Assembly (NCBI RefSeq): GCF_043290135.1
Contig: NC_134702.1
Location: 79,554,317-79,618,316 of the forward strand
DNA: 64,000 nt
Direction: 5' to 3'
Origin: Rhipicephalus microplus
Lineage: Eukaryota; Arthropoda; Arachnida; Ixodida; Ixodidae
The notes below the pieces were generated by a model that searched no databases, was not told the origin of the DNA, and saw only the letters and a program-made list of their open reading frames with translations. Shown here in pieces: positions 12,129 through 24,014 of this stretch. The number at the start of each line of letters is the position of its first letter. Position 1 is the first letter of the stretch. Both the position numbers and the translations under genes were made by a program.

Positions 12129-12849
12129 CAGCTCCAGCTTGTCGCGCTTGCCTGGTCGAGCTTGTACAAACAGAGGCCAGCAGGTTAATGACAATCGCGG
12201 CTATAATAAACAATAGGGCGAAGGTGAGTACGATGAAAGAGACGGGTATCACGTATTCACTTTCATGCGTGGACTCAAGAAAGTATTGCTTTGAGTCACT
12301 AGTCGCCGAATGACGATGGTACTTGCACGTGTGCCTGAAACTTTTGTTGGAGAAACTGAGATATGGCAGGCCATCGAAGGCTCCGCGGATCAGGTTTGTG
12401 AGGAGAGCAGCAGGCTGGCGCTCCTTGCACGGCTCGGACATCGGCTGTGCTACGAAAGCCTGAGCTGAACTGTTCTCGGATAGCGTCGGCATATTGTCAT
12501 GTGAGCTGTTCGAAGACATCTTGTCCAAGGACTTCTCAGCGTTGTGCAGAGCGTCTTCAGCTTCACGTGTGCTCCTGGTCTTGTCTCTTAACTTAAAAGC
12601 ATCAAGCGGCTTGACGTCCATGTCATTGCTGCCGATCAGCCTCGAGTGGCTGGTGGTCTGCGCAGTCCGGAAGGAGATACGAGTCGAGCGTCGGCGAACG
12701 ACCGCGAGGGATGAGTTCCCGCTGTCACTTTTCTGGCCGACATTGTTCAGGACGTATGGAGGACCCACTTCGTTATCGGTCTGGGCAATGGATGCATTGA
12801 AGTCGCGGAAAAAAGGGTTCCACCGCCGGGATGTGCCGTGGACGTTCAT
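12129..12849 (-). CDS. probable type II single-pass membrane protein, first coding exon
   Basis: I do not recognise the family. The minus-strand frame starts at ATG 12849, with an in-frame TGA 48-50 bases upstream of it. It encodes about 200 mostly polar residues rich in Ser, Arg and Asn, including RRRSTRISFR. A 23-residue hydrophobic helix (VIPVSFIVLTFALLFIIAAI) follows near residues 198-225, then Cys-Thr-Ser-Ser and an alanine/glycine-rich stretch. There is no signal peptide, so the protein would sit N-terminus inside. The frame stays open to 12046, but a good donor (CTG|GTATGG) at 12128 would end the exon at 12129 just after the helix, leaving the ectodomain on exons not found. The topology resembles tick M13 peptidases and other ectoenzymes; this is only a guess. 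Confidence 0.45.
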
Positions 12850-12974
12850 TCTCGGGTAGCCAGAGCGACCGAGCAGGGCTTCGAGGATGAAGTCTGCTCA
12901 TGCAATTAAAAACAAGAAGGAGATGAACGTTGATCAAGGAATAATGGCAGAATTTCACAAACACACTGGTTCTC

Positions 12975-13095
12975 ACCTAATAACCCAAAGGTCGCGAGTT
13001 CAATCCAGACCATGGCTGTTTCACTTAGATGCAAGAGTAAATGCTAGAGGCCCAAGAACTGTCAGACATCATTTAACGTTAACGAACACAAGATC
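12975..13095 (+). mobile_element. old Ruka-type SINE fragment
   Basis: It keeps a B box (AGGTCGCGAGTTCAATCC) followed by diverged body blocks TGCTAGAGGCCC and TTTAACGTTAACGAACAC, in the order found in Ruka. The head is mostly lost. Confidence 0.5.
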
Positions 13096-13099
13096 ATCT

Positions 13100-15517
13100 A
13101 AATTGCCGGACCTGTCTCATGATCATGTCGGGATACTGACACGTACAACTTTCGATAATTTGTTATATCAAACACATTGTTCAAGTGAAGTCGACGTCTG
13201 CCGACTGTGGGGATTGAGTAGCTGCCGGATGCAATAGAGTCGAATCCACTTATAACAATACTCAAATGCCATGAAATTTCATTTTTATAACGGGTAATTA
13301 GAACAAATGGGTTGCGCGAATAGTGGGGTGGCAGGCTGTTAAAAAAACTGTAGTATAGGTTGGAATATGCCAACATACGTCAGGATTTAGCTGGCGATTT
13401 TTTGCAAGTGCTGGACAATGCGGACGCTTTTAGAAGACCGTCACGAGCTGAATAGAGCCAATGTAGTGGAACGTCTAAAGTTTCGGAAGTCGAAACTCTT
13501 TAGAGGCTCAAATGTTTACTCATAGAGCATGTCTGATAGCGCATTAGAAGAAGCCACCAACGATCTTTCGCCTCTGGAGATTTTAAGAGGCAGCTTCGCC
13601 ATGGTGCCTCACCGTTATGCGGCGAAGCGTAGTGCCAGTTTGAAGGGGCGCTCGTAGGCACCAGGGTTGTGGGCGCAGATTCAGCACTTTGAATTTTGTG
13701 TTTCTCATATTCAAATATTTTACGTTTCATTACCTCTCGGCAAGGAGCACGCGTCAAATAGCTCCGTGAGGATCGTATAGCCAAAGCGCTAAACGAGCTT
13801 TAGCCGAAGAATATACATTAGTTAATGCTGCCGGGACACTAGTGGGCACAGTATATGTCTAATGCTCACAAATACTGCATGACCAAGTGTAAGTTGAAGC
13901 TGGGATGAAAGAAACAGTTAGATCCTCCGTCCTCTGTCGATCCTCCATCCTGCAAAGTTCTCGCCCAAGTGAAATCGTTCTCCACAGACTTCAGTCTTAC
14001 AAAAACAGCTTAATGTTTTACGCGTAATAGTTATAAGAGATACCTTACTTGATATCGAGATTTCTCTATTTTTCTTGGTGAGGCTTCGCATTTTCGACAA
14101 ATCACGTGTCTGCATGCCTGTGAGAGCATGCAGACCATTGTGTTGTTGTTTTAAGCGCGGAAAAAAGCTAAACGAAGTGGGTTGCACGTAAAGTGCATGT
14201 CAACACAGCCACGTGTTATACCAAAGCGAATTAGCGTATAGATAAATATAATCCCTTATAAGAAACACGCACCTATTATTAATAGGGAATTTCAGTTCGG
14301 CCGCAGACTTCTTTGGACTCGAGCAATACCGATTCACTGCCGGCGTAACCGTGAGCACGTGAATAGAGGGGGGCAATTTGGAGGCACAATTACAAACTTG
14401 GGAAGCACAGAATTGTTATTGTAGAAACCCAACGTCTGCCATTTCTCCGCTGATATGCATTCGCTATGCCTATATTTCGTAGACCCCTTTGAGTATACCA
14501 GAATGCTGTGAACGCAAAAGCTCCTCCTCGAATTGCTAATTCAGACACGTGAACGAGCATGGGCCAAACGTAAGTCCCCGGACCAATCCTAGTTGCAGAT
14601 TAGAACGTCGTCCATTCTTGATTTACTGCATCGCAAAGAATCCATCGAAGCAAAAATTATTTACTACGTTCCGAATCGTGGTGATTTAAGAGCTCTAGGC
14701 TCTCGTATTCAACACTATCCATACTTGACGGAGACGACGGCAGTGATGGTGACAAGGCCTGACTAAATGTGCGCGCTTAGCAGACGAAATGTTAGCAAAA
14801 CAGATGAACCTCACGTCACTATTTTTTTTTTTGCAGAGAAGAGATCAGAGGTGACCACAAGGAAGCGATATACCAGCTCTAAAAATAAGCACCCTTAGCG
14901 ACCAGTGTGCCAGATACCAGTCATATAAATCAATCTAACAGATAGTTGCATTTTGGGTCGCAAATCGCTGCTAGAGGGTTGATAACTGCTCGCGGATGCA
15001 GAATATTTTACACGCGTAAATTCGGTGTCAATGCTTTGAAGGCATCTCGTTCTTCCAGTTTCACTATTTTTCAAAACACGATTGGTGGACAGAAGCTAAT
15101 ATTGTTCGAAAATGTTCTGCAGAGTATATAAGCCACGATTTAACGATATGGCCTAATGTCCCAGTGGTCCTAATTTATTGCCCTTCTAATTAAAGGTGTA
15201 AGTTAGCAGCTGCACTTGCAGATTTTGTTAGCTGACGAACAAGAGCCACCAGTTTGCTAAACACACAAAGAAAGGTTAGTCACGAAAGGAAGCGTGGACG
15301 GTCATGTTGTCACGGGCACCGGTCTCGTGATCGTATAGAGTCATTTTGAAGGAGCCCCTAGTGTAGTCCGTATCTATCCTCATTGAATAATATTTCTTTT
15401 GAACATGGATCCTTCCGTCATGTAACTAATCCCGCTTCAAGAAAAATAGAGGGGCCTTCACTAAACATATGCGGTAAACCAGCTTTGGCGGCCGCCCACT
15501 TGCGGAGTTGCACTCAC
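13100..15517. other. no gene seen; possible intron sequence
   Basis: This lies between the 12 kb exon and the 15.6 kb signal-peptide exon, both on the minus strand, so part of it may be the first intron of the 15.6 kb gene. I could not identify further exons by motif. Confidence 0.3.
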
Positions 15518-15623
15518 CGTTAGCGGATACCGAGCCATCTCGGGTGGCGACGTTTGCTAGGCTGGCGACCGCCGCGGTGAGCAAGGAGATGAGGCAACTG
15601 GTCAGCCATGCTCCGGGCGTCAT
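15518..15623 (-). CDS. first coding exon of an unidentified secreted protein (signal peptide)
   Basis: On the minus strand an ATG at 15623 opens 35 codons plus one base, ending at a canonical donor (AACG|GTGAGTG; intron starts at 15517). The peptide starts MTPGAWLTSC and has a hydrophobic core LISLLTAAVASLA, so it is a signal peptide with likely cleavage after the Ala-Ser-Leu-Ala region. A TATA-like TTTTATATGG lies at 15811-15820, about 190 bases upstream. The same arrangement is present in broken form at 24233-24338, and conservation of the two copies across promoter and exon supports a real gene family. The mature protein lies on downstream exons that I could not find, so the function is unknown. 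Confidence 0.55.
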
Positions 15624-15810
15624 TTTGTCGGCAGCGCGGTTACCGCGTGCCCTGGATGATGTTCGGCAGGGGGGCCCGTCGTCCCGAACGCGACCGCGCA
15701 GACAGCGCGAGGAACGCGAGATGAAGGTATATTCAATGGTGCGAACCCACTACGGGAATTTCTGAAAGAAGTGAAACGCGGATGCACGGATAGAAGGGTG
15801 GAAACCAAAA

Positions 15811-15820
15811 CCATATAAAA
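15811..15820 (-). promoter_or_regulatory. TATA-like box upstream of the signal-peptide exon
   Basis: TTTTATATGG on the minus strand. The flanking bases correspond to the TATA-like element at 24504-24512 upstream of the paralogous broken exon, including a shared GAGCC block. Confidence 0.4.
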
Positions 15821-15859
15821 TGAGGCTCTCAAATGAAATGGTAGAGTTAGATGAAATTT

Positions 15860-17437
15860 CCGTAACCCTTTCTCGACCAATAAATGGAGACAAGAGAAAC
15901 CACCTTGTAAATTTCTTTCTTCCTTTTTCTTTTTTCTTTCTTTTTATTTTTCGTTTGTTTATCTGTTTTTTGTTTTTTTTTCTTCAGAAAGTGGACCTCA
16001 ACTCACGCGCATACCTGCGCAACACTTAAGCTCTTGCATGCAACAACAACAATATGCGTTTATATCCGAGCCACTACTAAATGTGTCAGCGTGAAATAAC
16101 GTCACCTCGATAATGTCAATAGAAGATCCTATTGCCTTATCAGAAACGGCTGACTGCTGAAGGCAATCTCACCTTGATAATTTCAAGCCTGCTCACTGCT
16201 TCTGCAGTTGGCTCTTACGTCACTGCGTTTAGACTGGTGTGTTTCGCTGCACAGACGTGCTTGCGCTTGCTCTCGTCGCTCGACAGACATGAATTTACAA
16301 GCCTGACGAACGTTTTCGTGGCGTGCTTGTTGGCGACTCGAGAAGACCGTGTCTTTCTGTGGCCATGAACTGCAGCTGGTACATGTGATGCGCTTTGTGC
16401 ACTGAATATTCGCAATTGTACGGCAAAAAATCTGAACGGTTGGGTGATGTTGCGTGGCAAATTGCGAGTGCGTTAGTTTCCTAAGGACAACGGATGAACG
16501 AAATGAGAGCGTGTCGTTGTCAAGCTGACGTCGACATCCGTTTTCTTCATGACCCGAAGGTACGTTTGTCCGTATACTACATATTTCTAAGTCGTTTCAT
16601 CGGCACCATCTCCACCATGTTTCATTCGTGCTCTAAAATAAAATTGCCATGTGTGTTCCCGATTTTTAGCGTAAACCCTGGTATTGAAAAAAAAAACAAA
16701 GGCACGTGGCAGTACGTTTTCAGAACAGGCGTTTTTTCTTCAGGGTTGGTAAACAATTCGTTAATGGCGATTAGCGCAGCAGACTTCTTGTATTACATCT
16801 GTTCACTTGGTTGAGAAAAATCGAAGCGATGCTATGGCATTGCTTAGTGCATCGGTTTTGTGCAAAGTATTTTCTTGCCGGTGTTCCAATCGCTTCATTG
16901 CAGTATTATAATTTTGCGCCAATCTTGGCAGCACCTTAGCTTATTATGTTTCTTTGAAATTTAGATGCGTGTACACAATTACGGTAAAGCGCCTTCTTAA
17001 ATGATTTTCAGGTGTGTGAGCCGTACTTCAAGCTTCAATATTGAAGAGCCACTAACAAATATACTAATTCAAGAACCAGAAGCGCATTAGAGGCACCCAG
17101 GGGGGTTACATGGTTTAGTCTAAGCCCAGTACTAACATATTTCCCGGGCCATAAGTTATAGGAGTGACTACGCTCCACTGTGAGAGGGGCCAGCACAAAA
17201 GAGAAACGCCGCTCCTTGTGTCGATCACAAGAGATGTTTGGGAAATGAAATATTTTTGTTCTTGAGGGGGTGGGGGGGTCATCACCCTCATATTGTGCTG
17301 AATAAAATACTTCTGGCAGGAGCACACACTCTCCTCAATAACTACGTGTTTATAAAGACAAGTGTTCAAAAGAATAAAAATGAAACTGCAGAAAATTTGC
17401 AAACGAGCAGGAACAGTTTCTATGCATGTTGGTGATA
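15860..17437. other. no gene seen
   Basis: The interval contains a pyrimidine-rich tract at about 15915-15985. The longer frames here (up to about 106 codons) have no recognisable domain. Confidence 0.3.
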
Positions 17438-17439
17438 GT

Positions 17440-17471
17440 TTGTGTGTGTGTATGTGTGTGTGTGTGTGTGT
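17440..17471. repeat. (GT)n microsatellite, possible LINE tail
   Basis: A GT run of about 32 bases followed by TTAATAAAGAATGAATAAAC. On the minus strand this gives AATAAA-like sequence ending in (CA)n, the same layout as the LINE end at 44572-44870. Confidence 0.6.
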
Positions 17472-17649
17472 TAATAAAGAATGAATAAACTTTACCCTAA
17501 TTATTTCATCACTTTGCTGGTCCATCAAATACTGCTCCTGTAGATCGACAACACGTTCGATAGCGCACATTCTTTTACTTTTTCGCGGAAAAAATGGCTC
17601 ACAGGTAAATGTCTAAACGCTTTTAAGTGCAGTAGATTACGTAAACCAG

Positions 17650-18610
17650 CGCCTTTTTGTCGCAAAAGAAAGAATAAAGATAAAAAGATGTAAAACTTGC
17701 CGCGAACGCTTTATATTTTGACGGGAGACGAAGGTGGCAATGGATTCACACCATCCCGTACGGGGGGGCTCGCTCGGGCAAAACGAGTGGCGTCATTGAG
17801 TGACGTCAAACGAGTGACGTCAGTGAACAGGCCTGAAAATATATTTTTAGGTTGCATTGCGACGAACACGACAAGCAAGCATCAATTACCGTGCGACACT
17901 CTGCTGCTATTAAATTAAAACCACACATAAGAGAGACATGAAACACACGGGTGGCACTTTCTGTTGCGTTATCCAAGGAGGGTTCTTTGCGTGGGCGACT
18001 ACACACATCCAGTCCTTGAGCAGATGAACCTCTCATTTTTCAAAGCGGAGTATTTTGTAAATGCAATTAGCATGGAGCATCCAGTGGGCGAAAAGGCCGA
18101 AATTCCAAGTAACTTCGGGAAAAATAGGACCCTTCTATAGGCGAAATCCAACATGCCTGGCCCGCCAAAATGCAGCCTTCTTAAAACCAACCTTATTAAC
18201 ATGAAGTTATTTTCTAGGGGCAAGCGTAAGGGAATAGCACCAATTCTCTCGCACGTATCCACTTTCACAAAGTCATAAGCTATACCTTCACATTGTCTGT
18301 AGGAAAATGTGAATTTGCCGTATTCTGGTGTGTGCATTCGCAATAACGACGAAGCAAAGAAAAAAAAATAGAAAGTGATCAGACTAACTTTTTCTTAGTT
18401 GTTTAGTAATGTAAAGCTTGTTTCTTATTTTATGTCTCAGCAAGGGAAAATTTTCAGTGAAAGTTCAATATACAGCTGAACGAAGTACTATATAAGCAAT
18501 AGCTATAGTGACCGCAAGCCCGCACTGCATGCCTGATGATGTATGCGGCTAATAAAATCAGTAGTGCGATCATTACCAATTAAAGGTAGTTTCTGAATTT
18601 ACTATTTCGC
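17650..18610. other. no gene seen; holds one dispersed repeat
   Basis: Apart from the repeat copy at 18039-18190 I see nothing assignable. A short duplication of GAGTGACGTCA-like units occurs near 17790-17825. Confidence 0.3.
18039..18190 (+). repeat. dispersed repeat, copy 2 (partner at 3817-3960)
   Basis: It has the same ordered blocks as the copy at 3817-3960 (GCGGAGTATTTT, TAACTTCGGGAA, CCAACATG) with substitutions and small gaps. Confidence 0.5.
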
Positions 18611-19169
18611 ATATTGCACTCGAACACGTGACAGCACGGTACAACGTCACCAGTTCTGGAATCGCCACCGTCGTAGCACTTGCGCCAATGGATTTCGCAG
18701 GAGGCAGAAAGAGTAGGCAGATCGACAACGAATCTGTGGTTAATCACGTTTTATTCGAGGAGGACAGCAGACTGATGCATGGATTGTGTGGTCATTCTCG
18801 GACAATTCAAGGGAACGACAATGGCTTCTACGAACGTGTCTGGTCCTGCAAATAAAGCCAAGAAGGAAATGACAGGTGGGAATGTTTAGCAGGGATCGTT
18901 GACTCAATTTCGCAAATGCATTAGCCAAAGCAATCGAAGCATGCCCACTCAGAGTATTGAGTGGCAAGTCAAAATGTCGATAAAAGATGAATAACTTAAC
19001 TGTGCAACAAATAACTGTTACATCTTATTTCGAATAGAATGTCAACTTTGTTGTACCTTATTACAGCTGGTTGCAACTTTGCCTTGGCGTAGGGGCGAGA
19101 AGCCATTCCATTGGTGGGTATAGTAAAATTTTGGGACTCATCCAAGGTTGACGTTCAACAGATTTCAAA
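18611..19169. other. no gene seen
   Basis: A 75-codon frame at 18628-18855 has no recognisable domain, and its codon use is not distinctive. Confidence 0.25.
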
Positions 19170-19300
19170 AAAGAGTTGATGATAATGATGATGATGACCC
19201 TTGATACTCTGGCGCACACCCACAAAAAGGGATTGGCCAAGAACCGGGTGGCAGGATATTAACTAAAAAACTTATGGTTTTTCAAACGCAACGTAATTTT
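19170..19300 (-). mobile_element. LINE 3' end with (ATC)n tail
   Basis: On the minus strand the sequence reads CCCTTTTTGTGGGTGTGCGCCAGAGT and then a run of ATC triplets (plus strand 19176-19200, GATGATGATGATGA). The same 3' terminus is present on the plus strand at 37108-37160, so both are ends of one LINE family. Confidence 0.55.
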
Positions 19301-19398
19301 GGGCTGAAAAATATATAGAAAGAAAAGCCAAAAATCGAAAAAGGAGTAAATCTGAGCAGGGAACGATGCAGGCTATCAGATGAGATTTGAGACAGAGG

Positions 19399-19525
19399 TA
19401 ATGGTGGGTCTAATATGATATATAAGATGATATGATATAGTCGCCAATAATATGATATTCTCGAGTCGCCAATAATATGATATATAATATGATATATAAT
19501 GGTGGGTCTAATATGATATATAAGA
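19399..19525. repeat. local AT-rich duplications
   Basis: GGTGGGTCTAATATGATATA occurs near 19403 and again near 19501, 98 bases apart. TCGCCAATAATATGATAT occurs twice between 19441 and 19482. This is slippage or a local tandem duplication. Confidence 0.8.
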
Positions 19526-20439
19526 GTTAAAACTGAAACTAAAAGAAGCCAAGGTAGTCACGTGATTTAGTTTTAGCACCAAACACACAGCCAAATATAA
19601 AGAAGTCATATTATGTATGGGTTTGTTAGTATTCAACAGTAAATAAAACGATTTTGAAGAAGCAAAACGGGTTAGAATGACCACAATATTTTTCCCGTGA
19701 AAATATTTTTCCTTCTAGTTTGGTATCTAAGCCACAGGTAAGTTGCAAATATAGAAACTATTCATTACACTTTGAGCGTGACTGCACACAGTGCGTACTC
19801 ACAAAATGGAGTTCTTGTGAAAGTAACAACTTGGCAGGAACATTAAGCTTTGACGCTGCTTTTTCTTGAAGCTGTAGACCAGGATAAGTACAATGTTACA
19901 AGCTGTGCCTTGGCATAGAGACTAGAAGTCAACGTAGGAGTAGACGTAAAAAAAAAAAAAAAACATTGTGGGTTTAATCTGGTAACCGCATCTCGTTCAG
20001 CCGAATTTCACTCTAGATTCATGAATAGCCGATATTATTGTTAGAATGCGGACGGAGCTGCAACATGTGAGAATTAGTGTTGGAATTCAACTCTTGGATA
20101 TTAGTTGGCGTTTTATGCATTTACGTTTTTTTATTCACCTGCTCACCATTTTTTTCTTTTATACTTCATGTTAACTATAATTGCCCGAGGGTCCCACCAC
20201 AGTATTCGACTATAGAATCCTCGTCTGTATATTTTTCTGCATCGCTTTTCAATGTGTTTGAGTAATAAATTATTTTGACATTGACTTTGATGTTTCACAA
20301 TCTGAGTTTGTTGTTATGCTGAAACTGCAATTTCGCAGCGGTGCTTGGTTTTTTTGCTAGCTGATTAACTGGAGCGACCTTTTGGCTAAATAGGAAGTGT
20401 ACATCGAAAAGTTACTACTCATACTATTGGCAGATTTCA
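19526..20439. other. no gene seen
   Basis: AT-rich sequence with a 16-base A run near 19950. An AATAAA occurs at about 20263, but no gene can be tied to it. Confidence 0.3.
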
Positions 20440-20693
20440 TTGACTGATTGATTGATTGATTGATATGTGCTGTTTACCATGCCAAAACCACCACGCAAAT
20501 ATGAGAGATGCTGTATTGGAAGGCTCCGGAAATTTCGACCGCCTGGGGTTCTTTATTATGCACCCAAATCTAAGCCCACGGACCTACAGCATCTTCCCCT
20601 CCATCGGAAATGCAGCGGCCACACCGGGATTCAATCCCGCGACCTGCGGGTTAGCAGTCGAGTACCTTAGCCACTAGACTACCGCGACGGGGC
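20440..20693 (-). mobile_element. Ruka-type SINE, copy 2
   Basis: On the minus strand the head reads GTCTAGTGGCTAAGG (A box) and GGTCGCGGGATTGAATCC (B box), then the Ruka body, ending in an (ATCA)n tail seen on the plus strand as TGATTGATTGATTGAT at 20442-20463. Confidence 0.88.
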
Positions 20694-21432
20694 TTGTGAA
20701 TTCCATTGAATGAACAGGAGTAAAAGGTTCTGGCAAAGAGGAGTGGGAGGTTGAGCACTGAGAGCGGGGCTACTTGGTCTACCACTAGAATGCGCCACGC
20801 TCCCGGAAAAAAGGTGAAAGGGGATGACTGGGGAAACAATGAGATCGAAACATTCTAAGCCCCGGCATATTATCGGTAGGGCAGCAGCAAAATGCGAATG
20901 AAATCGGTCACTCACCTCTTCTTCATTTTCCTTACACATCGTATATATGTGCAACGACGCATTCGGCAGACGTCCAGTTGTCATCGTCGCTCCCCGTACA
21001 AAACAGGACAACAGTGGTTTGAAGCTACGCATAGTTGCTACCTTTGTCGCCGCACTCGCCAGCTGCAAAAACGAAAATCGGAGACTGTGGTGCTCAAAGG
21101 CAACGCGACCCTTCGTACTGCGCCTACTCTGCTTTTCAAGGAAGAGCTGCTCTCAGCGCTGCAAAAGCACTCTCGCTCTACTAATGGATGACAGTGCTCC
21201 TGCACCAGTTCGACCTTTCAAACACGCCGGCTCTTAAGAGGGCACCTTCAGCGTGCTTTTGAGTGCTCCTGCTCTCCCGATGGAATTCGTCATAAGAGGG
21301 AAACCCGGCAAGATCATGTGACCTATAGACAGCAAGTAGGATAGCGAGAGGTCTCTTTCAGAAAGGGATTCGTGTGGATCTTTGTGTGTATAATACCGCT
21401 GAAGATCAATCGTTCGATTAAAATGCAGATAT
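20694..21432. other. no gene seen; old repeat-like block
   Basis: The short frames on both strands overlap each other and lack domains. A TCATAAGAGGGAAA phrase near 21290 resembles GTTATAAGAGGGAAA near 34153 in another repeat. Confidence 0.3.
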
Positions 21433-21562
21433 TGTGAGGAACCGGTTTATTCAGCCAGGCTCGAGCTAAATCACGCTGGTGATGATATTTTCAGATGAAG
21501 AAGGTGTACAGGTAATGATGATATCAAAGAGAATAAAGAGTCATTCGCTTGTCGCGCTCACA
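21433..21562 (-). repeat. 3' LTR of the non-autonomous gypsy element
   Basis: 130 bases, TGTGAGGAACC to GCGCTCACA on the plus strand. It has five differences from the copy at 24015-24144 (about 96% identity). Confidence 0.93.
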
Positions 21563-21609
21563 CTAATTCCCCCGCGCGGTGAAAGCGGCCGCCTGGTCGC
21601 TTGACAGTA

Positions 21610-23925
21610 TTATGAAATGCGTCGCGCATAAGGCTTTAAACAAGATACTTGCACTATCTCTGTTCCTCGGCAACAATGATCAGGACTAGCGCTAAGAGGA
21701 GAAACGCGGTAATTGTCAGGAGATGTCTGTTCGACCACAGTGTACGGCCCAATAAAGCGACTGATGAATTTGTCGCATAGGCCGGGGACGCGTAGTGGGG
21801 TCCATAGAAGAACTTCGTCACCAGGGGAAAAATTTACAACACGGCGAGACGAGTCGTAGCGAGATTTTCGAGTGTCTTGAGAGAGGCCGGCGTTAACACG
21901 GGCCTGGTGACGGCAGTGTGCAAGACGAGATAGGAATTCTTCAGAGAAAGGAGCCGTCGAGGGTGCAGGGGCCGAAAGGAAAGAGACATCCAGAGCGAAA
22001 CTTGGCGAGCGACCATGGACGAGAAAAAATGGAGGAAAGCCGGTAGTGCGTTGAGCAGCCGTATTATAGGCGAATGTCACGAAGGGTAGAATTGCATCCC
22101 AGTTCGTGTGGTTGGGGTGAATGTACATGGCGTTCATGTCCGATAGGGTTCGATGAAACCGTTCAGTGAATCCATTGGTCTGCGGGTGGTAGCTAGAAGT
22201 GGTCTTGTGAACAGTGTTCGAGGCACGCAAAACTTGCTCGGCAATGGAAGATAGGAAGACTTTGCCACGATGACTGAGGAGAATGCGTGGAGCTCCATGA
22301 CTCAAAATGATGTGGCGAAGAAAGAAATCGGCGATCTCAGTGGCAGTCCCAGATGGTATAGAAGCTGTTTCTGCGTAGCGGGTAAGGTGGTCGACGGCCG
22401 TGACAATCTAGCGATTCCCATTGGATGATATAGGAAGAGGGCCATACAAGTCGATTACAACGACTTCAAAAGGTGAGGTGGGACAAGGAAGAGGTTGCAT
22501 TAAGCCAGCCGGAGCAGTTGTCGGTCGTTTTCGCCGTTGGCAATGGACACAGGAGGCGACGTACTTAGCGACAGCTGAAGAGAGGCCAGGCCAAAATCAA
22601 CGACTTCGTATTTTGTCGTAAGTCTTGTGATAGCCTAGATGAGCGGCGGTTGGATCATCATGAAAGGCTTCCAGAACTTCACGTTGCAGAGAACGTGGGA
22701 TGACGGGAACCCACTTGTTGCCATCGATGTGGTAAATGTAGCGGCATAAAGCATCACCGACAAGCTTAAATTGCTTAAGTTGTCGACGGAGTCGGGCGTT
22801 TGGAGGAGTAGTAGAGCCGGTCAAGCGGTCAACAATAGTACGGCAGTATGGGTCGACACGTTGTTGTGAAACAAGGACGGATAGGGTGGCAGGTGATGAA
22901 CTTAGCGCTGCGATTGGAGAGGTGCTGTCGTTTTGGAGTATCGATGGTGAGTGGCTTCCGCTGGGCAAAGGAAAGCGCGATAGAGCATCAGCATCTTGAT
23001 GCTTCTTCCCAGATCTGTAGGCGACATTGAAATCATACTCCTGCAAACGAAGCGCCGAGCGACCGAGGCGACCCGATAAGTTTTTCAGCGATGAAAGCCA
23101 GCATAGGGCGTTATGGTCGGTCACGACGGTAAAATGACGGCCGTGAAGATATGGTCGGAATCTTTGCACTGCCAAAACAACAGCAAGGCACTCTTGTTTA
23201 ATCAGGTCTCGCAAGCTATCTTTTTCAGAAGGGAAAGTAACTTCCGCAGCACAGGAAGAGCAGCGCCCGTGCAGCTCTTCACGAACGATGTCGCGGATAA
23301 GCGCACGCAAGTCGAGGGGTGCAAGCAAATGAACCTCGGTGGCATCGTAGCAAAGGCGAAGAAACTGAAGCTCGTCAAGTCGCTGACAGATGGTTATCAC
23401 GTCCTGGGTAGTGGCAGGATTTTGCGTGGCGAGGGCGTTAAAGGCGACGGTGTTAATGCCTTTAATAATGTGGCTTATTTGGTCGTTCTGAGACATGCCG
23501 GTGTTAACGCGCTTGCACAGTGCAAGGACATCCTCAATATAAGAGGTGTAAGATTCACCCGGCAGCTGCGTGCGTTCAGCGAGTTTCTTCTTTGCTGCCT
23601 CAGTGCGAAGCGCAGGGGCACCAAATATCTGACGAATTTGCTGCTCGAAAGTGTCCCAGTCGGGAAGATTGGGGTGGTGGTTCCAGAACCAAGTTTTCGC
23701 AACGTCGGACAAGTAAAATGGGACGCTGCGCAACTTCTGTGGATTGTCCCACCTGTTCAAATCGCTGACGAGGTCGTAGTTCTTGATCCAGTCTTCGACA
23801 TCATCGCCTCGGAGACCGAAAAACACAGGTGGATCACGCAGGCGAGTGTTGTTGGGCGGAGCGGGTGGCGGTGGCTGCAGTAGGACGGCGACGTTGGATG
23901 GGCCAGGGTTATCTTGGGCCGCCAT
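21610..23925 (-). pseudogene. Gag joined in frame to RNase H end and integrase; broken by two stops
   Basis: Minus-strand frame. The likely start is ATG 23925 (MAAQDNPGPSN); the frame is open further up only from a GTG. About 240 residues of a Ty3/gypsy Gag (FFGLRGDDVEDWIKNY, LPGESYTSYIEDVL) are followed, near 23196, by ECLAVVLAVQRFRPYLHG, the second half of RNase H. Protease, all RT motifs and the RNase H TDAS are therefore missing, yet the frame is kept. Integrase follows in the same frame, interrupted by TGA at 22597-22599 and a TAG near 22408-22410. Its zinc module and the first Asp (about 22452) and Glu (about 22164) are recognisable, but the second catalytic Asp is His (codon 22270-22272, LLSHRG). 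The element could only be moved in trans. Confidence 0.9.
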
Positions 23926-24014
23926 GGCAAGGGGGTTGTATGCGACGACTCGAGCGGAGCTCCAGCGAGAACGGGCGAGAGTACTTGAGGGAACGAAAAG
24001 CACAGTCCACCACT

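Noticed and set aside
12494..12859. 121-codon plus frame
   Set aside because: Antisense of the minus-strand membrane-protein exon; it has no domain.
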